Source of the DNA: Curtobacterium sp. 'Ferrero'
Lineage (GTDB): Bacteria; Actinomycetota; Actinomycetes; Actinomycetales; Microbacteriaceae
Assembly (NCBI RefSeq): GCF_002412165.1
Contig: NZ_NXIA01000003.1
Location: 5,254 to 69,253 of the forward strand
Length of the DNA: 64,000 nt
Direction of reading: 5' to 3'
Shown piece after piece: positions 7,871 through 16,398 of the stretch (position 1 is its first letter; the number at the start of each line of letters is the position of its first letter). The translations under genes were made by a program, and so were the position numbers. The notes beneath the pieces were generated by a model, which was not told the origin of the DNA, searched no databases, and saw nothing but the letters and a program-made list of their open reading frames with translations.

Positions 7871-8411
7871 TGGGATTCGTCACCTCCACGTACCCCTTCC
7901 GTTCTCCTTCGAGGAGAGTCTTCCCTGGACCGGTGACGTTTGACCACATGCGGTCCCAGTACTCGAGGAGAGCCGGCTTGTCCGCTGGTGCAGGGTAAGC
8001 GTCGATCAGCCCTCCCATGACGGCGACCTTGTCGAGGGCGGCAGGCTTGTTTGCGATGACAGCGGTGACGTCGCTCATCGTGAACAGCGATGCCCGAACG
8101 ACCCGATCCAGGCCCCCCGGAGGTGTTGGCTTGTCGTACACGACGACGACGTCGGCGTCTTCGGGAGCGGCCCAAGTCTTGTGGGTGATGAAGCCACCGT
8201 CGATGCGGAGGCGTGCTGATGGAAGAGCGTCCCAGACGAGTGCTGCGTACAGCGAGAGAGCGTCGAACACACGCTGACGTTGCTCACGAAACGGTGCTTC
8301 GACGACGAAGCGCTCATGCAGCTCCTCGAGCGTCGCCAAATAAGGGTGGGCCGCGGGCGGCAGCAAGCCGCGTCCGTCCATAGCTGGAAGCACGATCCCC
8401 CTCATGATCAT
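7857..8411 (-). CDS. DUF6932-like (nucleotidyltransferase-fold) protein
   Basis: A protein of about 184 residues starting VLPAMDGRGLLPPAAHPYLA, followed by LEELHERFV and then RLRIDGGFITHKTWAAPEDA leading into DVVVVYDK. The GLLPPGxH start and the GS/GGF-(V/I)T-K-x10-D(V/A)DVVV pattern are typical of DUF6932, whose core resembles a minimal nucleotidyltransferase (G-S/G plus D-x-D). Start ATG at 8411 was chosen because the GLLPP motif is normally near the N-terminus; a TTG at 8525 in the same frame would add 38 residues. Pairs with the downstream overlapping gene. Possible toxin-antitoxin or defence role is inference only. Confidence 0.6.
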   Translation of the reverse strand: MIMRGIVLPAMDGRGLLPPAAHPYLATLEELHERFVVEAPFREQRQRVFDALSLYAALVWDALPSARLRIDGGFITHKTWAAPEDADVVVVYDKPTPPGGLDRVVRASLFTMSDVTAVIANKPAALDKVAVMGGLIDAYPAPADKPALLEYWDRMWSNVTGPGKTLLEGERKGYVEVTNPNAEQ

Positions 8412-8688
8412 TGGCAGTCCCAGCTTAGAGGTGAGGAAACCGCCAATAACGCCCCAGTCCGGCGGGTACTCAAGCGACCGGGTCGAGCCCTCGAAGTGTT
8501 CGCTCCGCCACCACTCTCGTTGCAACCGCGCGCTCGGCAGCCCGGGTCGGGGTGAACGTCGTACTCAGTTCTGCCCCACTCGATCGCCGCAGGACCGCCG
8601 AACCTTTCTGCCTCCGAGGGGTGGTGCAGGCAGCGCATCGGGCAGATGCGGCGACGCTGCCCGCAGAACTTGTCGCCAAGAGGCGTTT

Positions 8689-8728
8689 GCGACCGCTTTC
8701 GTGAGCAGGCGACCGTTTTCGTGAACAG
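8689..8728. repeat. 20-bp direct repeat next to transposon insertion point
   Basis: Two adjacent 20-base copies (8689-8708 and 8709-8728) of GCGACCGYTTTCGTGARCAG, 18 of 20 identical. They end 7 bases before the target duplication of the Tn7-like element. Purpose unknown. Confidence 0.75.
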
Positions 8729-8740
8729 TCACAAACAACC

Positions 8741-8830
8741 TGTCGGCTGCCAGCTATCTTGTCCCCCCAGCGCCGCGGATCCTCGCTCCTGCCACCAAAC
8801 AGTCCGCGACTACTGCCAAATTACTTGTCC
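8741..8830 (+). repeat. Left end of Tn7-like element with TnsB-site repeats
   Basis: The terminal site GCCAGCTATCTTGTCC (8749-8764) recurs as GCCAAATTACTTGTCC at 8815-8830 in the same orientation. A weaker match, GCCACCAAACAGTCC, lies between them near 8792-8806. Multiple same-orientation copies of a roughly 16-20 bp site are the usual layout of TnsB-binding sites at a Tn7-family end. Confidence 0.8.
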
Positions 8831-9174
8831 GCCTCGCAGTGTGACATCAGGCGGTCCCCGAAACAAGCGAACAGGCCGCGATTGAGGGGTTCCACGTCGC
8901 GGTTGAATCAGCACCCGGGCCTAGGTACGAAGACTGTCCACCTCCCCTTCAACGGTTCTGACTATATGCGCAATCGAGAACCAGGAGCCATCGGTCACTC
9001 GACGGCGCGCCCCCAGCAACTTCGTGATCGACTTGATCCGCTCGCCGGGGGCGGTTCGATGCGGCCCTTCGATTGAGCTTCAGGGCCTGGCGGCATATGT
9101 CGCTCACGAAAAAGGACGCAGGTATCACCCCAATCCAAACTGAGGGGTTCTCCCACTCCAGACCTTGGCTCGCC
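8831..9174. other. Intergenic stretch inside transposon left end
   Basis: 344 bases between the left-end repeats and the stop of the DUF6883-containing gene. I see no gene or further repeat. It may hold the terminator of the minus-strand defence operon. Confidence 0.4.
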
Positions 9175-10734
9175 TTACAGACCAACCAAAGAAGCATGTG
9201 CACGAATACCAGCAAGTTGAAACAGGACTTGTGCGTGATTTGCCTGCGCGGCAGCGCGAGCAGCTGAAACTTGATTCCCCTCCTCGGGAAAGCGCACGAA
9301 GGTTACCCTGCCTCCGAACGCGACGCGAGAGAACACCCCACTGAATCCGCGCCGGTTCTTCCGCACCCAAGTGGCAAACGCCCTGGACCGCTTGTCAGCG
9401 TGCTCAATCCATAAAGTACTATAGAAGAACGGGTAACCTTCACCATCCAGCCGCGAGGCATGATTGAGAGTTTCGGCCGAAACGTATGCGAACAACGCGT
9501 CCCAATTTGTCGTTTCGCAAAGGTCGGCCGGGATCGCCGCGGTTCCGGACAACTCGTCAAAACCGGCCGCGCGGTACGCCGTTGCCAAAGAAAGAGGAAC
9601 ACCGCCTCCGCCCAGCCACGACGTCAAGAGGGGCACAAGTCCCCCGTCGGTCGTTGGAAGAGCGACCGGCACCGTGAACTGCACACGACCGTCGGCAGTG
9701 GCGCGCGCGTCTCGAATGGGAAATTCTCCGTTGAGCGCGCTGCAAATGAGAGCGGTCAGTATCTCGACATGGCCCTCTTCGCGGATGTCGTAGCCTGCCT
9801 GGAAGAACCCCTTCCACTTCTGTTCAGATTGCTCAGGATTCAAACAGTATCCGCGAACTTTATCCTTCACTCGCGTGAAGTCCGGGAACTGTTGCATGGC
9901 CTCGCTGATCTCAGCGTGCGCGTTCGCATCCGGCCGATCCAGCTTGCTGATTCGCGCAGGACCGGTGTGGGGAAGTCGATCGAAAACAGATGCTAGCGGC
10001 GAGCGGTGATAGACGATCGGTTCTGCCGGCGGAAGCTCCTGGGGCATCGTCGGCAGGTAGACGCCCGCCTCGATGGCCAATGCTTCACTGACGTCGAAAC
10101 CGTAGAAGTGCCCGTCGGATTCCGGCTCGGTTGTGTGGTCACGATCGCATATGAACTCCATCCTGCCGCTGCCTTGTGCTGGGAACACGGTCGACGGGGC
10201 ATCCTCGTAGTCAGTGAGAATGACACCCTCTCCGGCAATCACAATTGGTATGAGCAAGTCCCAAACGAAATACCGCGCAATGGCGTTGTCGACTGCGAAG
10301 GTCGCCCTCCCGCAAGAGACCGCCTCCACTTCGGGCAAACTGCGGATCGCCTCCCACTCCGCGTCTGTCAAGTTGCTGAAAGCGAGGCAGTCCATCCCGA
10401 GACGCTCTATCTGTTCGACAAAGCCGACGCCAGCGCCCTCGATGCTAGTTGAGGACACGAACTGCTCTACCCATGTCCGCTGACGATCAAGTGGTGTTCT
10501 GTGGCTTGATCGAAGCAGCCGGCGAGCTCCGTCTTCGTGAGGTCCGTACTCGACCGTCAAGACCTCCCTCGGGGCCGACAGGATGGATCCGCTCTTCACG
10601 AGACACGTGGCGCGCAGGACGCGTAGCTCTCTGAGGATTGCTGTCTTAGCTTCTCCGTAACTCGCGATCGTGTAGTCAGTGAGGATCACTCGGGGCAGGC
10701 CGGATGTTTTTGCTGGCTGAGGAGGGGCAAGCAT
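9175..10734 (-). CDS. DUF6883-domain protein, probable defence gene partner of OLD nuclease
   Basis: A 519-residue protein. Its first 280 residues match no family I know and include a protease-inhibitor-like or S8-like motif-free region. Residues about 289-390 (KVRGYCLNPEQSEQKWKGFF, then ILTALICSAL, then LLTSWLGGGGVPLSLATAY) follow the DUF6883 pattern of YLLNPEHP, GxxKAxFF and W-x6-PxLxTAY. DUF6883 occurs in toxin and defence contexts; a biochemical activity has not, to my knowledge, been fixed. Start ATG at 10734 has GAAGAAGG upstream; a TTG at 10761 adds nine residues. It lies 188 bases downstream of the OLD-family gene on the same strand, so they may form an operon. Confidence 0.65.
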   Translation of the reverse strand: MLAPPQPAKTSGLPRVILTDYTIASYGEAKTAILRELRVLRATCLVKSGSILSAPREVLTVEYGPHEDGARRLLRSSHRTPLDRQRTWVEQFVSSTSIEGAGVGFVEQIERLGMDCLAFSNLTDAEWEAIRSLPEVEAVSCGRATFAVDNAIARYFVWDLLIPIVIAGEGVILTDYEDAPSTVFPAQGSGRMEFICDRDHTTEPESDGHFYGFDVSEALAIEAGVYLPTMPQELPPAEPIVYHRSPLASVFDRLPHTGPARISKLDRPDANAHAEISEAMQQFPDFTRVKDKVRGYCLNPEQSEQKWKGFFQAGYDIREEGHVEILTALICSALNGEFPIRDARATADGRVQFTVPVALPTTDGGLVPLLTSWLGGGGVPLSLATAYRAAGFDELSGTAAIPADLCETTNWDALFAYVSAETLNHASRLDGEGYPFFYSTLWIEHADKRSRAFATWVRKNRRGFSGVFSRVAFGGRVTFVRFPEEGNQVSAARAAAQANHAQVLFQLAGIRAHASLVGL

Positions 10735-10922
10735 CGCGGTTAGCCTTCTTCCGTTACACAAAGCGAGTCACGCTTGTCCGATTAGCATGTTCGAAACATT
10801 AGACTATCTGAACGACCGATCGATGAGCCTCGTGGCATCCGCCGGGTCCCTCCCCGGGGGCGCGCGTTCCAACAAGCCAGATTGGAACGCAGCCAGTTGA
10901 GGAACACGCCACAACGAGTCCT

Positions 10923-12665
10923 TCAGTCGGTCCGATTCGTCCAGATCAAGGATCGGAGAGCCGCGATATTCTCACTCGCATGTGCCTTCAGTGCACCTGC
11001 TCCGAGTTCCCTGACGGACTCAGCTACGGCCATCTTCGCGGGTGTCGTAAGTGCATCGCCCGTCTCGGCGATGCCCAAGGACGCCGCGGCGGCCGTCAGG
11101 TTGCTCGTCCACTTCTTGCCTCTGTTTTGGAAGTGAGAGTCCTTGAATTCCCTACCGAACGCCGAGTTCAAGCGTGGCAAGTATGCTTCAGGGAGGAAAA
11201 GATCTTCAAGCTCAGAGTGGGCTCGCTGCACATCCCGAACGACGAAGACATTCGCCGCCCTAATGAGTTTGAGTTCCCTGAGTCGGACCGCCTCCGCTTG
11301 ACCAGCTTCATCGCCGTCCAATACGGCAATTATTCGGCTCACCGAAGACTTTTCTCGTGTGATTTGCGAGCGTAGCTTCCCTACGCCCCTGATCGCTTTG
11401 AAAACAACTCGACCGTTGCGCACGTCAGACTTCTGACTCACCTGCTCCGCTACCACGGAGGCAAGAGATGTCACATCTGTAATACCCTCGACGAGAACCA
11501 CGACCTCAGCGGAATCGAGATTGTCATGCAACTGGACTCCGAGGGTCTCGCGGATTTCTGCGATCGACTTGGCCGGCTTGGCTTCATTCGCCCTGACCAG
11601 GATATTGGACTGCTCGTGGTCTCGGTTCACGAAGATCGGATTATGAGTTGCGAGCACCACTTGCTGATCAGACGAAATGTCTTCGAATAGCACCTGAAGT
11701 TCATGAACAGCTGACGAGTGCAAATGGGCCTCGGGCTCATCGACCAGCAGGATGAAGCTATGGCTCTTTGTCCTTTCTCGTGCAAGTTCCTGGATCAATG
11801 CCAGAGTCACGAGGCTCTTGACGCCGTCACCCTTGTTTGCGAGTGACGTGATGGAACCATCATCTACGAGAACATCCTCGACGTTGTCCGACCGCTCCAG
11901 GTCGGTCGTTAGGATCTGGATGGCGGAGATACTGGGCAGATATCGTTGAACCGAGGCTGTTAACTCGGCCCCTACTCCGTCGATGGCGGAATGCCGAAGA
12001 TCTCTGAGTTTCTCGGCAAGCGCGACATACTCTTCAGATTGAGTGAGTTCGCGTATCCGAATTCTACTCAGGTCATTCATCAACCCTCGCGCCTGTTCAA
12101 TAGTACGCACAGCCGGAATCGAAACGAATGTTAGTCGGTCCGCGATGAACGATGCAATTTCGCGAGCTTTCGCCTTGTGGCTCGCAGCGCCGCGACCGGG
12201 CTTAACGACCCCGAAAGACGCACCATTCCGGGACAAACTAATCTCCACGGGCAGTTCACCGTTATTGGTGATACCGGTGGCTTCATGAAACTCCTGGACC
12301 TCCTCCGGCGTGAGTCCAAAGGTCAAGCGGAGGACAGTAGGGTGTGAGCCAGGACGATGCTGCTTCGATATCGGATAGTCGTCAGTCCATGAATATCCGA
12401 GCGCGTCCTGCCGGCGAGTACCTGTGCCGCCCCTGGTACTCCGGGCGATCCAGGACGCGAGGGCCCCAGTCAGATCCGTATCGCTGACGTTGCCCGGAAT
12501 GGAGCTCCAGCGGTCGATCAAGTACATGCCTAAACCCACGGCACGTAGAAGATTGCTCTTGCCTTCGTTATTCGGTCCGACGAGCGTCGTCAGGTCGCCG
12601 AGTTGAAATTTTGTTTGAGAGCCGATTGATCGAAAGTTCTTGACGGTGACTTCTCGTAGTCGCAT
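10923..12665 (-). CDS. OLD-family ATPase-TOPRIM endonuclease
   Basis: A 580-residue overcoming-lysogenisation-defect (OLD) family protein: N-terminal ABC-type ATPase with Walker A GPNNEGKSN (residues 30-38) and Walker B FILLVDEPEAHLH (304-316), followed by a C-terminal TOPRIM nuclease domain with the conserved glutamate in VVVLVEGITD (Glu393) and the DGD motif in IIAVLDGDEAG (Asp450, Asp452). OLD proteins are DNA nucleases used against phages, alone (class 1) or with a UvrD-type helicase (class 2, Gabija GajA). No helicase gene is present here; the neighbour is the DUF6883 protein. ATG at 12665 begins right at the domain start (MRLREVTVKNFRS) behind CAGGGGAAC; the open frame continues upstream without family similarity. 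Confidence 0.9.
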   Translation of the reverse strand: MRLREVTVKNFRSIGSQTKFQLGDLTTLVGPNNEGKSNLLRAVGLGMYLIDRWSSIPGNVSDTDLTGALASWIARSTRGGTGTRRQDALGYSWTDDYPISKQHRPGSHPTVLRLTFGLTPEEVQEFHEATGITNNGELPVEISLSRNGASFGVVKPGRGAASHKAKAREIASFIADRLTFVSIPAVRTIEQARGLMNDLSRIRIRELTQSEEYVALAEKLRDLRHSAIDGVGAELTASVQRYLPSISAIQILTTDLERSDNVEDVLVDDGSITSLANKGDGVKSLVTLALIQELARERTKSHSFILLVDEPEAHLHSSAVHELQVLFEDISSDQQVVLATHNPIFVNRDHEQSNILVRANEAKPAKSIAEIRETLGVQLHDNLDSAEVVVLVEGITDVTSLASVVAEQVSQKSDVRNGRVVFKAIRGVGKLRSQITREKSSVSRIIAVLDGDEAGQAEAVRLRELKLIRAANVFVVRDVQRAHSELEDLFLPEAYLPRLNSAFGREFKDSHFQNRGKKWTSNLTAAAASLGIAETGDALTTPAKMAVAESVRELGAGALKAHASENIAALRSLIWTNRTD

Positions 12666-13049
12666 TGTTCCCCTGGCTTGCGCGTGGCTCCAAGCAAGTG
12701 TTCGGTATTGAGGAAGTTGCCGCCAGTACCCAAAAGGGGGACACCGAACCTGAAGACCGATCCCTGCGTCGCGGAACCGTTGTCGACCTCGCGCGACGAG
12801 AGTTCCTAATAGGGCTCGCTTCGAGGTGTGGGTCTCGCTGTCAAGCTCGCTCTCGCTTCTCCTCTCGGAGCACCCCCACGCGTATCCGGACCTTCTCGTA
12901 CCTCGCGCTAAGCATCGCGTAGCGCGGCGGTGTACTTCCAGCGGCTTGGGCCCGAGCATTGGAAAATGCCTGCAGCACGCTGCTGACCGGCACGGCTCGC
13001 GATCGTTGTTCTCTTCGTGGTTGATCGAGCTAGCCGCAGCGTCGTGCTC
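12666..13049. other. Gap between OLD gene and tniQ
   Basis: 384 bases that should contain the OLD promoter and the end of the tns transcript. No gene is supported on either strand. It is less GC-rich than the neighbouring tns genes. Confidence 0.4.
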
Positions 13050-15245
13050 TCAGCGCCAGTCGATTAGGTGGCTGCCGCCTGCTCCCCGATAGACGCGGGC
13101 GCCGTGCCATCCGTAGGGCAGCAGCACGGTCACATCCTGGTCGGCGTCGTTCCCATTCCGGTGCGTCACAGGAAGGTACGGCTGCCACGGAATTTGCCGT
13201 AGATGTGCGCTCCAGTCGATGGGGAAGATCGGCTGGTCCGACGGGACGGGATGCCTTCGGAGCGCCCATCGGACGTGCTGCGGAGTGCGGCGTGTAGCTG
13301 CGGCCAGGGCTCTGACGGTCGTGACGCCGGAGGCGACAAGGTCGTGGAGCGCTGGCACCTCGATGTCGTCGATTTCGGGGCCGAGGTGGACCGCTTCTCG
13401 GCCGGCCCATCGCGGTGGCTCCCAGACAGCGACGGGGGACGTGCCTTTGCCTCGGTCGTACGCGCTTACGGCGTCGATGGTGGATGTGAGCCAGGCCTCC
13501 AGGTATGCGTCGAGGGCGATCTGTAGCTGTGCTGTCATGCGGATCTGGAAGTCGGTGTACTCAGCCGCATCCCGTCCGTTCGCGACGACGGCCCAAGGGG
13601 TGGGGAGGGCGCTGATGGGTTGTGCTGTGGCTCGGAGGTAGAGGTAGCGGCGTGCGTTGAGGAGGCGGCGGGGGCCGCCGGTGAAGGTGCCGACGCTGGC
13701 GCAGATCATGTCCCAGTGCGTCGGTTCGAGGAGTTGCCACCACGGCAGGTGCCGCTGCCGGGTCGCGTAGTTGATGCCCGGTTCGGATGCTGCGAGGTAG
13801 CGGGCGAGCTCGCCGAGTTGCCGCAGGATCGCGGTCGTTTGAGCCGGTGTGCCGAGCATGGCTGGTCGGAGTCGTCGTCCGATACCGGCGATCGCCTCAT
13901 GGTCAGGTACGTCTCGGTAGGCGCCGGCGAGAGCTGCGGTCAGACCGAGCGCGAGTGATCGCTGAAGGGTCTCGGGGTCGGCGCCGCCGGCCACGCTCAG
14001 TGGCACTGCCCAGTTCGCCCAGAGCAGGGGCGGGATGTGATCGGCGGTCCACGTCGGGTTGCGTAGGGAGTCGTGAGGCATCAGGAAGTCGACGTAGGCA
14101 GCGACGGCTGGTTCGTCGAACTCGGCTCGCACCGCGCTACCGGTCACGAGACGTTGCATCGCCGGCAGGTCGCCGTCGATCGCCCGGAGGACGCGGCCTC
14201 GAAAGCGCGGTCCGACGCCCGGCCAGTAGCCGAGGAGGGTCGCGGCACTGCCGGGGCCGCGTTCGGTCTGCCCCTGCGCGGAGGGCCGCGCGAAGGTCAG
14301 CCGCCGGATGATGGGTCGAACTTCCTCCTCCGAGGTGAACATGAGCGCGAACGCGGCGGCCATGAGCGCCCCCATCGCTAGCGCGTTCTTCGGAGGCGCG
14401 GTTCCGATACGTGCGGTCTCGTCGAAGAGGCCGTGCAGCTGTGACGGGTCAAGCTCGGCGAGCTCTGCGATGAGGGCGGTGTCGTCCGCGGCGAGGAGCG
14501 CGATTCCGACGCCGCGTAGCGTGCGGAAGAGGTGCTGCACGTCTGGAATGAAGACATCCAGCGTCTGTCGGTCACGCTTCCAAGCGGCCGAAATCGCGGC
14601 CTGTGCGCGGACGATAGGCGCGCTCTCGTCGAACGCCGCCTCGTGCCACGTGGCCCCCAAGTCGTGACCACACCGGCTGCCGTCCTCGAGGCGTGCGCGA
14701 CAGCGTGAGGGGTCGACCGGGTGTGCTTCCATGAGCGCGGGATCTGAGATGCCTTCCCCGCACGCTGGACAGGTGTCGTGCAGCGGCACCTGGTGCGTCT
14801 CGCAGAGGAACGACCACCACAAGCGCCAGTGCGCGAGGAAGACGGCTGGCCGGGCGGTGAGGCACTGTGGGCAGTACCGGGTTCCGGATCCTCGGGTCCA
14901 GTTCTTTGCGTGCGCGGGCAGACCGTCGTCGCCGGGCGCGAGCGCGTCGTTCACGAAGGACCGCATCATGCCATCCAGGAGTTCGCCGGTGCTGCAGCCG
15001 ACGGCGATTGCGATAGACCGTGCGACCTCGGCGGGGAGGATCATGTCGAGCCGGCGCCGGTCCGCTGACCGGAGTGCGCCGAGACCGCACCAACGGCTGA
15101 TTGCTGCCGGGGGCTCGCCGACGTATGCAGCGATCCGTAGCAGCAGGCTCGGCAGGTGTTCTCCGGGCACGACGGTCGTCCGGAACCCGAACGGGAGCGT
15201 ACCGGCAAGGTCCGAAGCATCCGTCCGCGGAGTTGACGCCCTCAT
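13050..15245 (-). CDS. tniQ: TniQ/TnsD-family transposon targeting protein
   Basis: A 731-residue target-selection protein. The N-terminal TniQ domain (residues about 17-165) includes PGEHLPSLLLRIA and a zinc-finger set: Cys125 and Cys128 (YCPQC), Cys148 and His151 (CETH), Cys159 and Cys162 (CPAC). The remaining 560 residues are helical and include a late HTH-like piece (VRALAAATRRTPQHVRWALRR). In Tn7, TnsD (a long TniQ) binds the 3' part of a chromosomal gene and directs insertion next to it; the length here fits that class rather than short Cascade-linked TniQ. The ATG at 15245 is separated by one base from the tnsC stop; an upstream start would overlap tnsC. Only one TniQ is present in the element. 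Confidence 0.9.
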   Translation of the reverse strand: MRASTPRTDASDLAGTLPFGFRTTVVPGEHLPSLLLRIAAYVGEPPAAISRWCGLGALRSADRRRLDMILPAEVARSIAIAVGCSTGELLDGMMRSFVNDALAPGDDGLPAHAKNWTRGSGTRYCPQCLTARPAVFLAHWRLWWSFLCETHQVPLHDTCPACGEGISDPALMEAHPVDPSRCRARLEDGSRCGHDLGATWHEAAFDESAPIVRAQAAISAAWKRDRQTLDVFIPDVQHLFRTLRGVGIALLAADDTALIAELAELDPSQLHGLFDETARIGTAPPKNALAMGALMAAAFALMFTSEEEVRPIIRRLTFARPSAQGQTERGPGSAATLLGYWPGVGPRFRGRVLRAIDGDLPAMQRLVTGSAVRAEFDEPAVAAYVDFLMPHDSLRNPTWTADHIPPLLWANWAVPLSVAGGADPETLQRSLALGLTAALAGAYRDVPDHEAIAGIGRRLRPAMLGTPAQTTAILRQLGELARYLAASEPGINYATRQRHLPWWQLLEPTHWDMICASVGTFTGGPRRLLNARRYLYLRATAQPISALPTPWAVVANGRDAAEYTDFQIRMTAQLQIALDAYLEAWLTSTIDAVSAYDRGKGTSPVAVWEPPRWAGREAVHLGPEIDDIEVPALHDLVASGVTTVRALAAATRRTPQHVRWALRRHPVPSDQPIFPIDWSAHLRQIPWQPYLPVTHRNGNDADQDVTVLLPYGWHGARVYRGAGGSHLIDWR

Positions 15246-15246
15246 T

Positions 15247-16398
15247 TCAACGCCAGCTCTGCCGGAACGAGAACCGGCCGGCGTCCCAGAGTTGCAGGCG
15301 TTGCGCACGCCCATCCTGTGCCCGCTTCTCCACGGCGACCATGTCGAGGATCTTCCGGGTGATGCGCTGGTCAGCGGTCGCGGCGGCGACGTTCACGGCG
15401 CCGGACACGAGCGTCGACACGTGGCTCATGTAGCCGAGCGTTGCGACCCAGAGGTACTCCTCGAACTCGTCGCTGAGCACCGCTTCTCCCGGCTTGTGAC
15501 CGCTGAGTCGGATCCTTCGCTCGATCCGATGCAGGATCTTTCTCCATTCGGTGATCTCGGTCTTGGTGCTGCGTCGGTAGGGTTCCAGCTCGATGAGCAT
15601 CCAGCGCGCTTCGGACTGCACCCGTGCTGCCTCTCGTGCGCCGCTGCGCTGCTCGGCGAGCTGCTGCCGCATGTCGTGACCAGCCAAGACGATCCGGACG
15701 CCCATGTTCTGGAGCGACTTGAATCCGTCGTGGACGTACTTGCCGGTTTGGCCGTCGAAGTTGATGAACTGGATCTCGTCGACGAACACCCACCGGATCC
15801 GGTGCCGCTCAACCGCTCGCCCGAACGCCGCACGAGCGTCCTTGTCATACGGCGCTCCCACCTGCTGGCAGAGCAGCGCGAACAGCTGCTGCTCGGCCTG
15901 CTTCTTCGGCAGATCCACGAACACCACGTCTCTCCGAGGAGCGGTGAACAGGCCGTCATCGTGTAGCGGTGCGCTGATCCCGATGCGGGCGTCCCAGGCG
16001 GCTTGGCACATCGTTTCCGCGGCGATGCGACGAATGAGCTTCGTCTTCCCGGTACCGGGAGGTCCGGTGACGAGGGTGATGGGGATGAGATCAGCGGTGC
16101 GGCGTGGCTGTGGACTTCGCACGGTCCGGTACCGCATCTCGGCCTCTGCGGTCTGGCGGGTCCGCAGGTACGGCCACGAGTGGTGCCAGTCTTCGAGCGC
16201 GGCCCGGTGACGCCGTCGCTCGTCCGGGCCCGCACCGACGTGCAGATGGCCAGGATCGAGGATGTCAGCACCCGTGACGCCGCGAACGAACGCTCGGTCC
16301 TGATCGGCCATCAGCGCCCAGCTCTGCTCCGGGAGAGGATCGTCGCCGAACAGTCGCCGGACTGCAGTCGGTAGGACTCGTTCGTCGATGAGGGTCAT
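15247..16398 (-). CDS. tnsC: TnsC/TniB-family AAA+ ATPase
   Basis: A 383-residue AAA+ regulator of Tn7-family transposition, which links target-site proteins (TniQ/TnsD) to the transposase. Walker A is GPPGTGKT at residues 112-119, Walker B is WVFVDE at 203-208, and sensor-like IVLAGHDM follows. Its start overlaps the end of tnsB by 4 bases. The C-terminal region (about residues 330-383) is basic and ends RFSFRQSWR, in the position where Tn7 TnsC contacts TnsA/TnsB; that is by analogy. Confidence 0.93.
   Translation of the reverse strand: MTLIDERVLPTAVRRLFGDDPLPEQSWALMADQDRAFVRGVTGADILDPGHLHVGAGPDERRRHRAALEDWHHSWPYLRTRQTAEAEMRYRTVRSPQPRRTADLIPITLVTGPPGTGKTKLIRRIAAETMCQAAWDARIGISAPLHDDGLFTAPRRDVVFVDLPKKQAEQQLFALLCQQVGAPYDKDARAAFGRAVERHRIRWVFVDEIQFINFDGQTGKYVHDGFKSLQNMGVRIVLAGHDMRQQLAEQRSGAREAARVQSEARWMLIELEPYRRSTKTEITEWRKILHRIERRIRLSGHKPGEAVLSDEFEEYLWVATLGYMSHVSTLVSGAVNVAAATADQRITRKILDMVAVEKRAQDGRAQRLQLWDAGRFSFRQSWR

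Noticed and set aside
4871..8740. A second complete Tn7-like element
   Set aside because: No convincing right end is visible before 8740 and there are no tns genes, so only the orphan end is claimed.
10923..12665. Gabija system
   Set aside because: The OLD protein resembles GajA in domain order, but no UvrD-like GajB lies beside it.
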